This document shows positions 39,211-49,206 of a DNA stretch of 64,000 nt, in pieces (positions within the stretch are counted from its first letter, which is position 1; each line of letters begins with the position of its first letter). The notes under the pieces were generated by a model. It made no database searches. It was given only the letters and a program-made list of their open reading frames with translations, and was not told where the DNA came from. The DNA lies in the NCBI RefSeq assembly GCF_016722965.1, contig NZ_JAEQNB010000001.1, positions 1-64,000 of the forward strand, given 5' to 3'. Both the position numbers and the translations under genes were made by a program. This DNA comes from Tumebacillus amylolyticus (GTDB taxonomy: Bacteria > Bacillota > Bacilli > Tumebacillales > Tumebacillaceae).

Positions 39211-40089
39211 TTGACTGAGAAGAAAGAACTTGTAGCATCCTTACAAAAAAACAACTTCCTCAGCCTACAAGCCGACTGTGAGAGCTGCTTTGGGTTATGT
39301 TGTGTTGCACTGCCATACGCAGCTTCCACAGACTTCGCCAACGACAAAGAGGCCGGTCAGCCCTGCCAGAACCTGCAAGCGGACTTCCGGTGCGGCGTCC
39401 ATCAAAACCTCAGAGAACTCGGCTTTCGAGGTTGTACCGTGTATGACTGCTTTGGCGCGGGGCAAAAAGTTTCCCAAGTCACGTTCGGAGGAAACGATTG
39501 GCGGCAAGTTCCGGGGTCGGCGAAGCAAATGTTCGACGTGTTCCCGGTCGTGCGTCAACTTCAGGAGTTGCTCTGGTATCTGAACGAAGCGCTGACATTC
39601 CAAGCGGCCCGTTCGATCCACGGTGCGCTCAGCGATGCAATCGACGAGATCGAGAGCCTCACACAGCGGAGTCCGGAATCTATTTTGGGGTTGGACGTTG
39701 CAGCACACCGAGCGACTGTCAACGAACTTCTCTTGCAAACAAGTCAACTCGTCCGATCTAAAGCACGTCATCAGCAGAAGTCCCCCACAGGGCATAAGAA
39801 GACCGCGGGTCGCGGTGAAAACCTCAGAGGTGCCGACCTGATGGGGGCAAAGCTTCGAGGCGCTGACTTACGAGGGGCCAACTTGAGGGGTGCTTACTTG
39901 ATCGCCGCCGATCTCCGAGGTGCAGATTTGCGAGGGGCCGACTTCATCGGGGCTGATTTCCGAGACGCCGACCTCCGTGGTGCCGACCTGACGGACAGCA
40001 TCTTTCTCATCCAAGCTCAACTCAACGCGGCGAGAGGCGACGCCGACACGAAAATTCCGAAGTCGCTCCTTCGCCCAATCCATTGGTAA
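39211..40089 (+). CDS. pentapeptide-repeat protein with Cys-rich N-terminus
   Basis: 292 residues. The first about 75 contain clustered cysteines (C23xxC26xxxC30C31, then further Cys at about 52, 61, 75 and 80) that could bind zinc or an Fe-S cluster. A helical middle follows, and about 12 pentapeptide repeats of the A(D/N)LRG type at about 209-268, which form a right-handed beta-helix. Some pentapeptide proteins mimic DNA and bind gyrase; that role is not shown here. TTG start after AGGGAGAG. Stand-alone unit. Confidence 0.82.
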   Translation: MTEKKELVASLQKNNFLSLQADCESCFGLCCVALPYAASTDFANDKEAGQPCQNLQADFRCGVHQNLRELGFRGCTVYDCFGAGQKVSQVTFGGNDWRQVPGSAKQMFDVFPVVRQLQELLWYLNEALTFQAARSIHGALSDAIDEIESLTQRSPESILGLDVAAHRATVNELLLQTSQLVRSKARHQQKSPTGHKKTAGRGENLRGADLMGAKLRGADLRGANLRGAYLIAADLRGADLRGADFIGADFRDADLRGADLTDSIFLIQAQLNAARGDADTKIPKSLLRPIHW

Positions 40090-40108
40090 CGGTCTTCTCA
40101 AATATTCA

Positions 40109-40138
40109 TTTACAGGAATATTCCTTGTGTGGTATATT
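40109..40138 (+). promoter_or_regulatory. promoter with operator for the ArsR-family gene
   Basis: TTTACA (40109-40114), 18 nt, TATATT (40133-40138). The spacer contains the perfect 12-bp palindrome AGGAATATTCCT (40114-40125), well placed for autorepression by the ArsR-type product. Confidence 0.6.
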
Positions 40139-40214
40139 TAGAACATGGGTACGGTAACAAGGCAAACGAAACGAGGTGCCCTACTATGAAGGAATCACGG
40201 AAAACATCCCAACC

Positions 40215-40544
40215 ATGGACATAACAACATTCACCGCACTAGCCGAACCCAACCGCTTGCGTATCGTTGAGCTTCTGCGGGGCGGTCCCTTGACTGTGGG
40301 GGAGATCGCCGAGCGTCTTCAACTCCGCCAGCCGCAAGCCTCGAAGCATCTGCGCGTCTTGTTGGAGGCTGGGCTCGTCGAGGTAGAGGCAGTTGCCAAT
40401 CGCCGGAACTACAATCTCCGAGCGGAACCGTTTCAAGCACTGGACGACTGGCTTGCTTCCTACCGCAGCATGTGGGAGGAACGATTCGACAATCTGGAGC
40501 ACTACCTGCAGAAGCTCCAATCCAAGGAAAACAAGCCAGACTAA
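40215..40544 (+). CDS. ArsR/SmtB-family transcriptional regulator
   Basis: About 109 residues: winged helix starting MDITTFTALAEPNRLRIVEL, recognition region LTVGEIAERLQLRQPQASKH, then a wing with VEAVANRRNYNL. No metal-binding Cys motif, so it belongs to the group paired with AHSA1/SRPBCC proteins. The frame could start at GTG 40176 (122 residues), but the ATG at 40215 fits the family. The AHSA1 gene follows after 23 nt. Confidence 0.9.
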   Translation: MDITTFTALAEPNRLRIVELLRGGPLTVGEIAERLQLRQPQASKHLRVLLEAGLVEVEAVANRRNYNLRAEPFQALDDWLASYRSMWEERFDNLEHYLQKLQSKENKPD

Positions 40545-40567
40545 AACCAACCATCAGGAGGCCATAC

Positions 40568-41077
40568 ATGTCGAACAAAATGACGACCAAGGTAGAGGGG
40601 CAAGAATTGATTCTGGAGCGTGTTTTTGATGCACCGCGCGATCTTGTATTTCAAGCGTTCTCCGAAGCTGATCATCTGAAAAACTGGTGGGGACCGCGCG
40701 GCTGGACGCTCACGGTTTGCAACGTCGATTTCCGTCCGGGCGGCGTCTGGCATTACTGCATGAAGTGCATCGACCAGAACCAAGGGGACTTCTACGGATT
40801 CGAATCGTGGGGCAAGGCAGTCTACCAGGAAATCGTATCGCCGGAGAAGATCGTCTACATTGACTACTTCTCGGATGCACAAGGCAATGAGAACCCCGAG
40901 ATGCCCTCTTCGCAGATCACGATGACGTTTGAGGAGCTCGATGGAAAAACGAAACTCGTAAGCCGCGCTCGATTCGCTTCCGCCGAAGCGCTCAAAAACG
41001 TCATGGATATGGGCATGGAGCAAGGCATCACGGAAACGTGGGATCGTCTCGCGGAGCACCTGCAATCAATCCAGTAG
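40568..41077 (+). CDS. SRPBCC/AHSA1-domain protein
   Basis: 169 residues from ATG 40568 (AGGAGG before it). AHSA1 fold: LERVFDAPRDLVFQAFSEAD, WWGPRGWTLTVCNVDFRPGG, MTFEELDGKTKLV and a C-terminal helix GMEQGITETWDRLAEHL. Such proteins bind hydrophobic ligands or remove activated substrates; paired ArsR regulators control them. Role not known beyond that. Confidence 0.92.
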   Translation: MSNKMTTKVEGQELILERVFDAPRDLVFQAFSEADHLKNWWGPRGWTLTVCNVDFRPGGVWHYCMKCIDQNQGDFYGFESWGKAVYQEIVSPEKIVYIDYFSDAQGNENPEMPSSQITMTFEELDGKTKLVSRARFASAEALKNVMDMGMEQGITETWDRLAEHLQSIQ

Positions 41078-41090
41078 CCACTTGTTTAAC

Positions 41091-41137
41091 GAAAAAAAAA
41101 AGACCACCCGTCTCCCTGAGACGAGTGGTCTTTTTTT
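41091..41137. terminator. bidirectional terminator
   Basis: Stem AGACCAC-CGTCTC with GAGACG-GTGGTCT (one mismatch), three-base loop, with an A-run before and a U-run after. It serves the AHSA1 gene on plus and the GNAT gene on minus. Confidence 0.92.
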
Positions 41138-41138
41138 C

Positions 41139-41726
41139 TTACCTACCATCTTTCCAAGCTAGATAGTCTTTTCTCAAAAGCCCCATTACAACCCCGTCCC
41201 AGTACCGGCCGTTCATGTACCATTTGTCCCGCAGGGTGCCTTCATAGACAAACCCGTTTTTCTCCAAAACTCTTCGCGAGCCCACATTCTCCGTGGCAAA
41301 CGAAGCTTCCAGCCGATTCAACGCCAACTCCTCAAATCCAAACTGCACAACCTGCTCCAAAACCTCGGTCATAACCCCCCGACCCCAAAACTCCTTCGCC
41401 AGTTCGAAGCCGATCTCGGCACTCGCAAACTTCCTGCTCAACTTATACATCAACACCGTGCCCACGAGCCGATCGTCTTCCTTGCGTGCGATGCCCCACC
41501 TGATGGAGCGCTTTTCCTTGAACTCAAGTTCGTGCATCTCGAACCGCTTCACCGCTTCCTCCATCTCCACCATCGGGTCATCGTTGTACTTCATGACTTC
41601 CAGATCGGAACCGATGGAAAAAAGAGCCCCCACATCATCCGCACGCAAGGCACGCAACCGATATCCTTCGACCTCAAACTTAGGAAAACACTCAAACGAA
41701 AACACGGAATGCACCGTCCCCTCCAT
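41139..41726 (-). CDS. GNAT acetyltransferase (RimJ/RimL type)
   Basis: 195 residues. YRLRALRADDVGALFSIGSD, AEIGFELAKEFWGRGVMTEV (acetyl-CoA loop RGVMTE), then NRLEASFATENVGSRRVLEK and NGFVYEGTLRDKWYMNGRY. It fits ribosomal-protein or small-molecule N-acetyltransferases. Its 5' end lies inside the 3' end of the LacI gene (35-nt overlap, same strand), so it is co-transcribed with the regulator; a GTG 4 codons in is an alternative start. Confidence 0.9.
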   Translation of the reverse strand: MEGTVHSVFSFECFPKFEVEGYRLRALRADDVGALFSIGSDLEVMKYNDDPMVEMEEAVKRFEMHELEFKEKRSIRWGIARKEDDRLVGTVLMYKLSRKFASAEIGFELAKEFWGRGVMTEVLEQVVQFGFEELALNRLEASFATENVGSRRVLEKNGFVYEGTLRDKWYMNGRYWDGVVMGLLRKDYLAWKDGR

Positions 41727-42741
41727 CCATCATCAACCGGCGGTTTCGCACGGTCCCGCGCACGATGATCTCATGATCAATTGTTACGCTTTGCAACTCT
41801 TCCTCGCGATTCTCAATCGCTTGAAACAGCATCGTCCCCGCCGTCTTGCCAATCTCGTAGATCTGCTGCGCCACCGTCGTCAGCCCCGGAGAGACCATCC
41901 GCGAAATTTCCAGATTGTCAAACCCCATCACCGACACATGCCGCGGCACTTCCAACCCTTGCTCATGCAAAAACTTCATCGCCCCGATCGCCATCGAGTC
42001 GCTTGCGGCATACACCGCCGTCAGATGCGGCATCTTGGCATAGAGCTTCGCCATCGCTTCATACCCGGCGTCAAACGACATCTCCGAATACACCACATTC
42101 TGCTCCGACGTCGGCAACTCATGAGCCGCCATCGCCCCCAAAAACCCTTCATACCGTTCCCTACCGGCAATCGGTGCGTGTGTCGGGCCGCTGATGAACC
42201 CGATGTCTTGGTGCCCGTTTTGAATCAAAAAAGCGGTCGCCTCGTAGCTCGCCTGGTAATCATTCACCCGCACCGACGGGAGATTCCACTCACGTCCCTC
42301 CGTCGAGGCGAGGATGACGGGGATCTTCAGGGCTTCGAAATTTTTTTGATAAAACTCCGTGATTTCGGTACTCGCAAAGATCAGTCCGTCCACTTTCATC
42401 TTGACGAAGTTTTTGACGTATTCGAGAAAACGTTCTTCGTTCTGAATGGTGTTGCCGATGATCACCGTGTACCGGTTGGAGAGGGCGACCTCTTCGATCC
42501 CGGACAGCATCTCGGCGTAATAGGAATTTCGTATATCGGGAATCATCGTGACGATGACTTTGCTGCGGTTGTCACGAAGCCCGGATGCAAACGGATTCGG
42601 AGCGTACCCGAGCTCTTCTATCACTTGCAGGACGCGCTCTCGCATCTCTTGGTTCACCGATTCCGGGTTGTTGAACACGCGGGAGACGGTGGAGATGGAG
42701 ACGTTCGCTTTTTTCGCCACATCGCGAATCGATGGATTCAT
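41692..42741 (-). CDS. LacI-family transcriptional repressor
   Basis: 349 residues from ATG 42741 (AGAGGTG at 6 nt). Helix-turn-helix and hinge: NPSIRDVAKKANVSISTVSR and FNNPESVNQEMRERVL; periplasmic-binding-like sensor domain with ISGPTHAPIAGRERYEGF and VMGFDNLEISRMVSPGLTTV. Divergent from the Gfo/ThuA/isomerase operon, with a perfect operator palindrome between them, so it very likely controls that operon and itself. Inducer probably a sugar derivative. Confidence 0.94.
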   Translation of the reverse strand: MNPSIRDVAKKANVSISTVSRVFNNPESVNQEMRERVLQVIEELGYAPNPFASGLRDNRSKVIVTMIPDIRNSYYAEMLSGIEEVALSNRYTVIIGNTIQNEERFLEYVKNFVKMKVDGLIFASTEITEFYQKNFEALKIPVILASTEGREWNLPSVRVNDYQASYEATAFLIQNGHQDIGFISGPTHAPIAGRERYEGFLGAMAAHELPTSEQNVVYSEMSFDAGYEAMAKLYAKMPHLTAVYAASDSMAIGAMKFLHEQGLEVPRHVSVMGFDNLEISRMVSPGLTTVAQQIYEIGKTAGTMLFQAIENREEELQSVTIDHEIIVRGTVRNRRLMMDGGDGAFRVFV

Positions 42742-42810
42742 CCTGGACACCTCTTCTTCACTTACTGAGATCAATGTACCTGAAAGCAGAGCCTGGGAGC
42801 AAGCAAGGAG

Positions 42811-42918
42811 TTGACAAAAGATTCGAGATATGAGAAGTTTTTATCGAGAAAACGTTTTCTCGTCGTTTCTCCAGTGACGTGAACCTTGCTTATCGAATAC
42901 CAAGAAAACGTTACCTAT
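42811..42918 (+). promoter_or_regulatory. LacI-type operator and promoter region
   Basis: TTGACA at 42811-42816 and the perfect 18-bp palindrome CGAGAAAACGTTTTCTCG at 42845-42862, with the central CG typical of LacI-family operators. A half-similar AGAAAACGTTACCT follows at 42903-42916, just before the first gene. A clear -10 is not obvious. The similarity to CcpA cre sites means CcpA could also bind. Confidence 0.8.
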
Positions 42919-42937
42919 AGACTTTGGAGGGATCGAA

Positions 42938-44038
42938 GTGACCCAAAAGCTGAGAGTTGGCATGATTGGTTGCAATGGCATTGCCCGAGGAAAACACCTG
43001 CCGAGCTTGCAGAAGCTGCCGGAGGTGGAATTGGTCGCTTTTTGTGACGTTGTAGAGAGTGCAGCGGTCGCCGCGAGAGAGCAGTTCGGCGCTGCAGATG
43101 CGAAGGTCTATGTAGACTATCGGGAACTTCTGCTCGATGCCTCCATCGACGTTGTACATATCTGCACCCCGAACGACACGCACGCCGAGATCACCGTCGC
43201 GGCGCTGGAAGCGGGCAAGCACGTCATGTGCGAAAAACCGATGGACAAAACGGTGCAAGGTGCCAAAGCGATGGTCGAGGCCGCACGTCGCACCGGCAAG
43301 AAATTGTCGATCGGCTACCAAAACCGCTTCCGCAGCGACAGCCGCTATCTGCACGAAATTTGTGAGCGGGGCGACTTGGGCCACATTTATTTTGCCAAGG
43401 CGCACGCGATTCGTCGCCGAGCCGTGCCGACGTGGGGTGTTTTTTTAGATGAAGAAAAGCAAGGCGGCGGTCCGCTGATCGACATCGGGACGCATGCGCT
43501 GGACCTGACGCTGTGGATGATGAACAACTACAAGCCGAAAATGGTCGTCGGCACCACGCATCATCAACTCGGCAAGATGAAAAACGCCGCCAACGCGTGG
43601 GGACCGTGGGACCCGGAGAAATTCACGGTGGAGGACTCCGCGTTTGGATTCATCGTCATGCACGACGGCGCGACCATCGTCTTGGAATCGAGCTGGGCGT
43701 TGAACACGCTGCAAACCGGAGAAGCGAAATGCACGCTCAGCGGAACCAAGGGCGGTGCGGACATGCTGGACGGACTGCGCATCAACGGGGAAGACCTCGG
43801 TCGTCTGTACACCCGCCATGTAGAGCTGGAAGGCAAGGGCGTTGACTTCTACGACGGCGCGACGGAGAGCGCGGCCGATTTGGAAGCGAGACTTTGGATT
43901 CAGTCGATCCTCGAAGACACAGAGCCGGTCGTCAAACCGGAGGAGGCGCTCGTCGTCACCGAAATCTTGCAAGCGATCTATGATTCGGCCAAAACCGGCG
44001 AGGCCGTGTACTTCGATGAAAATGGGCAAAGGAGATGA
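42938..44038 (+). CDS. Gfo/Idh/MocA-family oxidoreductase
   Basis: 366 residues. Rossmann start [20 protein letters not shown], catalytic HVMCEKPM (EKP motif), then the C-terminal beta-sheet domain with [22 protein letters not shown](P)-dependent oxidation or reduction of a sugar or inositol derivative is expected. GTG start after TTGGAGGG. First gene of a three-gene operon; ThuA follows with a short gap. With ThuA and an isomerase this resembles trehalose/sucrose or inositol-like catabolic modules. Confidence 0.93.
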   Translation: MTQKLRVGMIGCNGIARGKHLPSLQKLPEVELVAFCDVVESAAVAAREQFGAADAKVYVDYRELLLDASIDVVHICTPNDTHAEITVAALEAGKHVMCEKPMDKTVQGAKAMVEAARRTGKKLSIGYQNRFRSDSRYLHEICERGDLGHIYFAKAHAIRRRAVPTWGVFLDEEKQGGGPLIDIGTHALDLTLWMMNNYKPKMVVGTTHHQLGKMKNAANAWGPWDPEKFTVEDSAFGFIVMHDGATIVLESSWALNTLQTGEAKCTLSGTKGGADMLDGLRINGEDLGRLYTRHVELEGKGVDFYDGATESAADLEARLWIQSILEDTEPVVKPEEALVVTEILQAIYDSAKTGEAVYFDENGQRR

Positions 44039-44043
44039 CGGCA

Positions 44044-44784
44044 ATGAGCGCAGGGATTCGTGTCACCGTCTGGAATGAATACCGCCATGAACTGAAAAAT
44101 CCCACGGTGGCGGAGATTTACCCGAACGGCATTCACAATGCCATCGCGAGCCCGCTTCGTGAGCAAGGCTTTGAAGTGCGCACCGCCACGCTTGACGAAC
44201 CGCAACACGGCTTGACCGACGACGTGCTGAACGACACCGACGTTCTCGTCTGGTGGGGCCATATCGCGCATGACGAAGTGAGCGAGGAGATCGTCGCCAA
44301 AGTGGTGGAACGCGTCTGGAAAGGCATGGGGCTGATCGTCTTGCACTCCGGCCATTTCTCGAAAGTGTTCAAAAAACTGATGGGCACGTCCTGCGACCTG
44401 AAATGGCGGGAAGCGGGTGAGCGCGAACGACTGTGGGTCGTCGATCCGACGCATCCGATCGTCAGCGGCATCGGCGAGTACATCGAATTGGAGCACGAAG
44501 AGATGTACGGCGAGCATTTCGACATCCCGGCTCCGGATGAGTTGGTGTTGGTCTCGTGGTTTACAGGCGGCGAAGTGTTCCGCAGCGGATGCACGTTCCG
44601 CCGGGGCAGCGGCAAGATTTTTTACTTCCGTCCCGGTCATGAGACGCATCCGACGTACCACCACGAACAGGTGCAAAAAGTCATCGCCAATGCGGTGAAC
44701 TGGGCGCACTCCACGCAAGGGCCGACGCCTGTGTACGGCAATGCGAAACCGCTCGAAGCGCTGGCAACGGAGGAATCGAAATGA
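44044..44784 (+). CDS. ThuA-domain protein
   Basis: 246 residues from ATG 44044 (GGAG at 9-nt spacing; ATG 44035 touches that site). Class I glutamine-amidotransferase-like fold: [53 protein letters not shown] and [19 protein letters not shown]. ThuA proteins act in trehalose/sucrose use in rhizobia and in other sugar pathways; the reaction is not settled. Overlaps the next gene by 4 nt. Confidence 0.92.
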   Translation: MSAGIRVTVWNEYRHELKNPTVAEIYPNGIHNAIASPLREQGFEVRTATLDEPQHGLTDDVLNDTDVLVWWGHIAHDEVSEEIVAKVVERVWKGMGLIVLHSGHFSKVFKKLMGTSCDLKWREAGERERLWVVDPTHPIVSGIGEYIELEHEEMYGEHFDIPAPDELVLVSWFTGGEVFRSGCTFRRGSGKIFYFRPGHETHPTYHHEQVQKVIANAVNWAHSTQGPTPVYGNAKPLEALATEESK

Positions 44785-45749
44785 AACTGGGCGTATTCAT
44801 GGTGTTGTTCGGCGATCGATCCTTCACTGAAGCACTCGATTACGTAGCGCAAAGCGGACTGGTCACGGTCGAGATCGGCACCGGCGGCTATCCGGGCAAG
44901 GCACACTGCGACCCCGCCGAACTGCTCGCGGACAAAGCGAAACTTCGCGAGTTCGCACAGGCCGTGCAAGATCGCGGTCTGGAAATTTCGGCGCTGAGCT
45001 GCCACGGCAACCCGTTGCATCCCAACCAAGAGATCGCCAAGCAGTATCATCAAGACTTCGAGAACACCGTCCGCCTCGCCGAAGAGTTGGGCGGCTTGCA
45101 AGTCATCACGTTCTCCGGTTGCCCGGGCGAATCGGATACCTCGCAGAACCCCGTCTGGGTGACTTGCCCATGGCCGGAGGAATTCACGCAAGTTCTCAAC
45201 TGGCAATGGAACGAAAAAGTGATCCCGTACTGGTCTGCCCAGCATGAGTTTTTGAAAAAACACGGTGTCCGTGTCGCCATCGAAGCACATCCGGGCTTCG
45301 TGGTGTACAACACCGAAACGATGCTGCGACTTCGCGAGGAGTGCGGCGACACGATCGGGATGAACTTCGACCCGAGCCACCTGTTCTGGCAAGGCATGGA
45401 CCCGGTGGCGTGCATCAAGGAACTGGGGCAGAAGCAAGCGATCTTCCACGTGCACGCGAAGGACACGGCGTTCGACGACCGCAACATGGCGTTGCAAGGC
45501 GTCCTCGACACGAAGAGCTACCGTCAAGAATTGCAGCGCTCCTGGATTTTCCGAACGGTCGGCTACGGACACGGTGAAAAAACCTGGCGTGACATCGTCT
45601 CCGCCCTGCAATTGGTCGGGTATAACGGGACGCTGAGCATCGAGCACGAAGACAGCTTGATGGCGGTCGAGGAGGGCTTCCAGAAAGCAGTCTCCTTCTT
45701 GAAGCAACAGGTGATTCGGGAGAAGCTTGATAACGTTTGGTGGACGTAG
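44781..45749 (+). CDS. sugar phosphate isomerase/epimerase (TIM barrel)
   Basis: 322 residues of the xylose-isomerase-like AP-endonuclease-2 fold: [74 protein letters not shown] and SIEHED supply the Glu/His/Asp metal ligands. Probably isomerises the product of the upstream oxidoreductase. Last gene of the LacI-controlled operon, closed by a strong terminator. Confidence 0.92.
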   Translation: MKLGVFMVLFGDRSFTEALDYVAQSGLVTVEIGTGGYPGKAHCDPAELLADKAKLREFAQAVQDRGLEISALSCHGNPLHPNQEIAKQYHQDFENTVRLAEELGGLQVITFSGCPGESDTSQNPVWVTCPWPEEFTQVLNWQWNEKVIPYWSAQHEFLKKHGVRVAIEAHPGFVVYNTETMLRLREECGDTIGMNFDPSHLFWQGMDPVACIKELGQKQAIFHVHAKDTAFDDRNMALQGVLDTKSYRQELQRSWIFRTVGYGHGEKTWRDIVSALQLVGYNGTLSIEHEDSLMAVEEGFQKAVSFLKQQVIREKLDNVWWT

Positions 45750-45752
45750 GCA

Positions 45753-45796
45753 CTAAAAAAGACCTTCAACGGCGTTGCTGTTGAAGGTCTTTTTTC
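45753..45796 (+). terminator. terminator of the sugar operon
   Basis: 12-bp stem AAGACCTTCAAC/GTTGAAGGTCTT, 9-nt loop, A-run before and U-run after. Confidence 0.92.
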
Positions 45797-45872
45797 ATCA
45801 AAGCAGGGAAAAGCACACCCACAGCGAATACGTACCTCCCTGCCTAAAAACTGGAATCCAAGAGGTGTACTC

Positions 45873-46466
45873 ATGCAAATTCTGCTCATCCGCCACGGCG
45901 AATCCGAAGCGGACATTCTCAAAGTCCACGAAGGCCGTGCCGACTATCCGATGACCGACCGAGGCCGTGCCCAAGCGCGCAAAATGGCCCGGCACGTTCT
46001 CGAAAAATTCCCGCCCGACATCATCTGGGCGAGCACGCTCAAACGAGCCAGCGAAACTGCCGAGATCCTCCAGTCCGCAATCAACTGCCCGATCCATTTC
46101 CTTGATGAACTCCGCGAGCACAACAACGGCAACCTCGCCGGCCAGCCGGATCACATCGGTCCGTTCCCGTGGGAGTTGCAACCGCATGAGAAGCACGGCG
46201 AGATCGGCGAATCGCACATCGAATTCCGTGGACGCGCCGAACAGGTCTTCTCCTACATTCGAAACCAAAGCCAAGATCACAAGCGCATCGCCATCGTCTG
46301 CCACGGCGGCATGATCTCGCGCCTCATGGAGAGCTTCCTGCAAACGCCCGTCGTCCAAAACCTCTGGACCCTCTCCGGCGACACCGCGATCCACCTGATC
46401 GAATTCACCCCAAGGGGCCGCCTCATCCACTTCACCAACAACACCAACCACCTGAACGACGAATAA
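45873..46466 (+). CDS. histidine phosphatase family protein
   Basis: 197 residues. Catalytic LIRHGESEAD (RHG near residue 7), WASTLKRASETAEIL with the second Arg, acid/base region ELREHNNGNLAG and the late histidine in IAIVCHGGMISRLM. Phosphoglycerate mutase-like fold; the substrate cannot be told from sequence. AGAGGTG site. Single-gene unit. Confidence 0.93.
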   Translation: MQILLIRHGESEADILKVHEGRADYPMTDRGRAQARKMARHVLEKFPPDIIWASTLKRASETAEILQSAINCPIHFLDELREHNNGNLAGQPDHIGPFPWELQPHEKHGEIGESHIEFRGRAEQVFSYIRNQSQDHKRIAIVCHGGMISRLMESFLQTPVVQNLWTLSGDTAIHLIEFTPRGRLIHFTNNTNHLNDE

Positions 46467-46485
46467 AAAAAGGCCAACAAAAAAA

Positions 46486-46514
46486 AACGGAGCCCGCTTG
46501 CGCGACTCCGTTTT
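46486..46514 (+). terminator. possible terminator after the phosphatase
   Basis: Stem AACGGAG/CTCCGTT with a 13-nt loop and UUUU. Weaker than the others. Confidence 0.5.
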
Positions 46515-46577
46515 CACATACATATTGAAAAGCAAAAAGCCTCATGCTAAAATGAGGAATGGTATCTTTTTACTACG

Positions 46578-46606
46578 GTATTACGTTATAAAAGACCTAC
46601 TATAAT
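46578..46606 (+). promoter_or_regulatory. helD promoter
   Basis: TATAAT (46601-46606) with a weak GTATTA 17 nt upstream, 53 nt before the start codon. Confidence 0.5.
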
Positions 46607-46658
46607 GATACCACATACAACGCACGTCTGTCAACCTTTGCAAAAAGGAGTGGTTCCA

Positions 46659-48974
46659 TTGAGCATGCCCGAACAAGAAATACGAGCCGAACAACAACGG
46701 GTGGAGAAGGTCGTCACCGAAATTGACGGCCGAATCAAGACCCTGACCAAGCAACTCGGAGAGGCGAGAGCGGACATCGTGGAGATCCGCAACAACTTCT
46801 GGGACGACGTCACCGTGAATTTCGACGAGCCGGACGACATCATCGAGACGTACGCGGTGCTCAAGCAACAAGCGGAAGTCCTCTCAGAACGGGAACGCAG
46901 TCACCGGCATGCCCAGAACCAACTCAAGAAACTCATGCGCCTGCAGCAATCCCCGTACTTCGGACGCATCGACTTCACCGAAGGCGGCTCAGACAACACG
47001 GACCGCATCTACCTGGGCATCGGCTCTTTGCTGAACGAAACGGACGATGAATTTCTCGTCTACGATTGGCGGGCGCCGGTTTCCAGTCTCTACTACGACT
47101 ACCCGCCGGGACCTGCCGAGTACGAAACTCCCGACGGCACCGTCCACGGAGAACTCGAACTCAAGCGCCAATACATCATCCGCGACGGGCACATCCAAAG
47201 TTTATTTGACACGGGAGTGACGATCGGCGACGAACTGCTGCAAGAAGTGCTCGGCAAACACTCCGACTCGCAGATGAAAAGCATCGTCGCCACGATCCAA
47301 CGCGAGCAAAACCAGATCATCCGCAACACCACGAGCCGCCTCCTGATCGTCCAAGGAGCGGCGGGAAGCGGCAAAACGTCCGCAGCCCTGCAACGGGTCG
47401 CGTACTTGCTCTACCGCTTCCGAGGAGCCCTGACCGCCGATCAGATCGTGCTGTTCTCTCCAAACACCATGTTCAACTCCTACGTCTCGACCGTTTTGCC
47501 GGAGCTTGGCGAAGAGAACATGCAACAAACGACGTTCATCGAATACCTCGAACACCGTCTCGGCCGTGAATTCAACATCGAAGACCCGCTGACCCAGATG
47601 GAGTATGTCCTCACCGCCATGCAGGAGTCGGGCTATGAGGCACGCATCGCCGGCATTACCTACAAATCGACCACGAACTTCCTGCACGTCTTGGAACGCT
47701 ATGTGGAGCACCTCGGCTCGCAAGGACTGGTCTTCAAAAATATCCGGTTCCGCGGCGAACTGCTTCTTTCGTCCGACCGCATTCGCGAGCAATTTTACTC
47801 CTACGAACCGTCGCTTCCGATTCCCAATCGCATGCGTCTGCTTGCCGATTGGTTGCAAGAAGAACTCAAGGAACTCGGGCGTAAAGAATTGAAAAAAGAC
47901 TGGGTCGACGAAGAAATCGAACTCCTCGACACAGACTCCTATCTCAAAGCCTACCAACGCCTGCGCAAGAAAAACCGCTTCACCGAAAACTCCTTCGACG
48001 ACCACAAGCGTGAACGGGACCAACTCGCCTACATGGTCGTCCAAGAGCGTTTCAAAAAACTTCGCTCCGGCGTCAAGCGCCTGCGCTTCGTCGACATTCC
48101 GGGCGTATTCCGTCATCTGTTCTCCGACCCAGAGCTTGCGAGACAGTTGATGGATGGAAACCTCCCGGCGCACTGGGAGGAATTTGCCGCCCAAACGGTT
48201 GAACTCGTTCGCGAAGCGAACCTCGCCTACGAGGACGCAACGCCGTACCTGTACTTGAAGGAACGACTCGAAGGCTTCCAAACCAACAACTCGATTCGCC
48301 ATGTCTTCTTGGACGAAGCGCAAGACTACTCACCGTTCCAATTCGCGTTCCTCAAGCGCCTGTTCCCGCGTGCGAAGATGACGGTGCTCGGCGATTTCAA
48401 CCAAGCGATCTACGCCCATGCCAACCAGAACTCTTCGTTTGAATGGCTCTCCACGCTCTACGGCTCGGAGGAGACGGAGATGATCGTGCTGACGAAGAGC
48501 TACCGTTCCACCCGTCAGATCGTGGAGTTCACGAAAACCATGCTGCCAAACGGCAACAACATTGAGCCGTTCAATCGCTCCGGCTCCGAACCGACGGTGC
48601 TCCAACTGCCGGACAAAGCCACGCTGGCCGCTCAAGTCACCGACCGCGTCTTGCAACTGCAGGCGCAAGGTCACAGCACCATCGGTATCATCTGCAAAAC
48701 GGCCGTCGAGAGCCAAGAAGCCTATGACGTGCTGAAGGAACACCTCTCCCTGCGCTTGATCACGCAAGAGAGTGGCTCTTTTGAAGCCGGCACCCAAGTC
48801 ATCCCCGCGTATCTCGCCAAGGGAGTCGAGTTCGACGCCGTCATTATCTACAACGCTTCCCAGGAACAATACGGACGAGAAAGCGAGCGCAAATTGTTCT
48901 ACACCGCTTGCACCCGAGCCATGCACGACCTGCACATCTACTATGTAGGCGAAAAAAGTCCGTTTTTGCCGTAG
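46659..48974 (+). CDS. helD: RNA polymerase recycling motor HelD (UvrD-like)
   Basis: About 771 residues. A long N-terminal coiled coil (about 5-80) enters the RNA polymerase secondary channel in characterised HelD. Superfamily 1 motifs: Walker A VQGAAGSGKTSAALQR (about 230-245), the DEAQDYSPFQF motif, GDFNQAIYA, TKSYRSTRQI and C-terminal KGVEFDAVIIYNAS. It frees stalled polymerase and can confer rifampicin tolerance in some species. AAAGGAG is 8 nt before TTG 46659, which is preferred over ATG 46665. Confidence 0.9.
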   Translation: MSMPEQEIRAEQQRVEKVVTEIDGRIKTLTKQLGEARADIVEIRNNFWDDVTVNFDEPDDIIETYAVLKQQAEVLSERERSHRHAQNQLKKLMRLQQSPYFGRIDFTEGGSDNTDRIYLGIGSLLNETDDEFLVYDWRAPVSSLYYDYPPGPAEYETPDGTVHGELELKRQYIIRDGHIQSLFDTGVTIGDELLQEVLGKHSDSQMKSIVATIQREQNQIIRNTTSRLLIVQGAAGSGKTSAALQRVAYLLYRFRGALTADQIVLFSPNTMFNSYVSTVLPELGEENMQQTTFIEYLEHRLGREFNIEDPLTQMEYVLTAMQESGYEARIAGITYKSTTNFLHVLERYVEHLGSQGLVFKNIRFRGELLLSSDRIREQFYSYEPSLPIPNRMRLLADWLQEELKELGRKELKKDWVDEEIELLDTDSYLKAYQRLRKKNRFTENSFDDHKRERDQLAYMVVQERFKKLRSGVKRLRFVDIPGVFRHLFSDPELARQLMDGNLPAHWEEFAAQTVELVREANLAYEDATPYLYLKERLEGFQTNNSIRHVFLDEAQDYSPFQFAFLKRLFPRAKMTVLGDFNQAIYAHANQNSSFEWLSTLYGSEETEMIVLTKSYRSTRQIVEFTKTMLPNGNNIEPFNRSGSEPTVLQLPDKATLAAQVTDRVLQLQAQGHSTIGIICKTAVESQEAYDVLKEHLSLRLITQESGSFEAGTQVIPAYLAKGVEFDAVIIYNASQEQYGRESERKLFYTACTRAMHDLHIYYVGEKSPFLP

Positions 48975-49055
48975 ACATGTATCTCTCAAAAATAAGGTAA
49001 TCCAGAAGAAGTTGGACAACGTTTCATAGACATAATGTCGCAATCAAGTAACAAA

Positions 49056-49088
49056 AGCCCCTGGTACTCAACGTACCGGGGGCTTCTT
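49056..49088 (+). terminator. helD terminator
   Basis: Stem AAGCCCC-TGGTAC with GTACC-GGGGGCTT, 5-nt loop, then a U-rich run. It lies 80 nt after the stop. Confidence 0.8.
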
Positions 49089-49206
49089 TGATGAGTTTTG
49101 AGGGGGCGTTTTCCATTGGGTGATCTTCCATTATTTAATCATGTCACATAATGTTCATATTTGATAAGATGCACCTCTGAACTTTATTGAACTAGGAGGA
49201 TTGATC

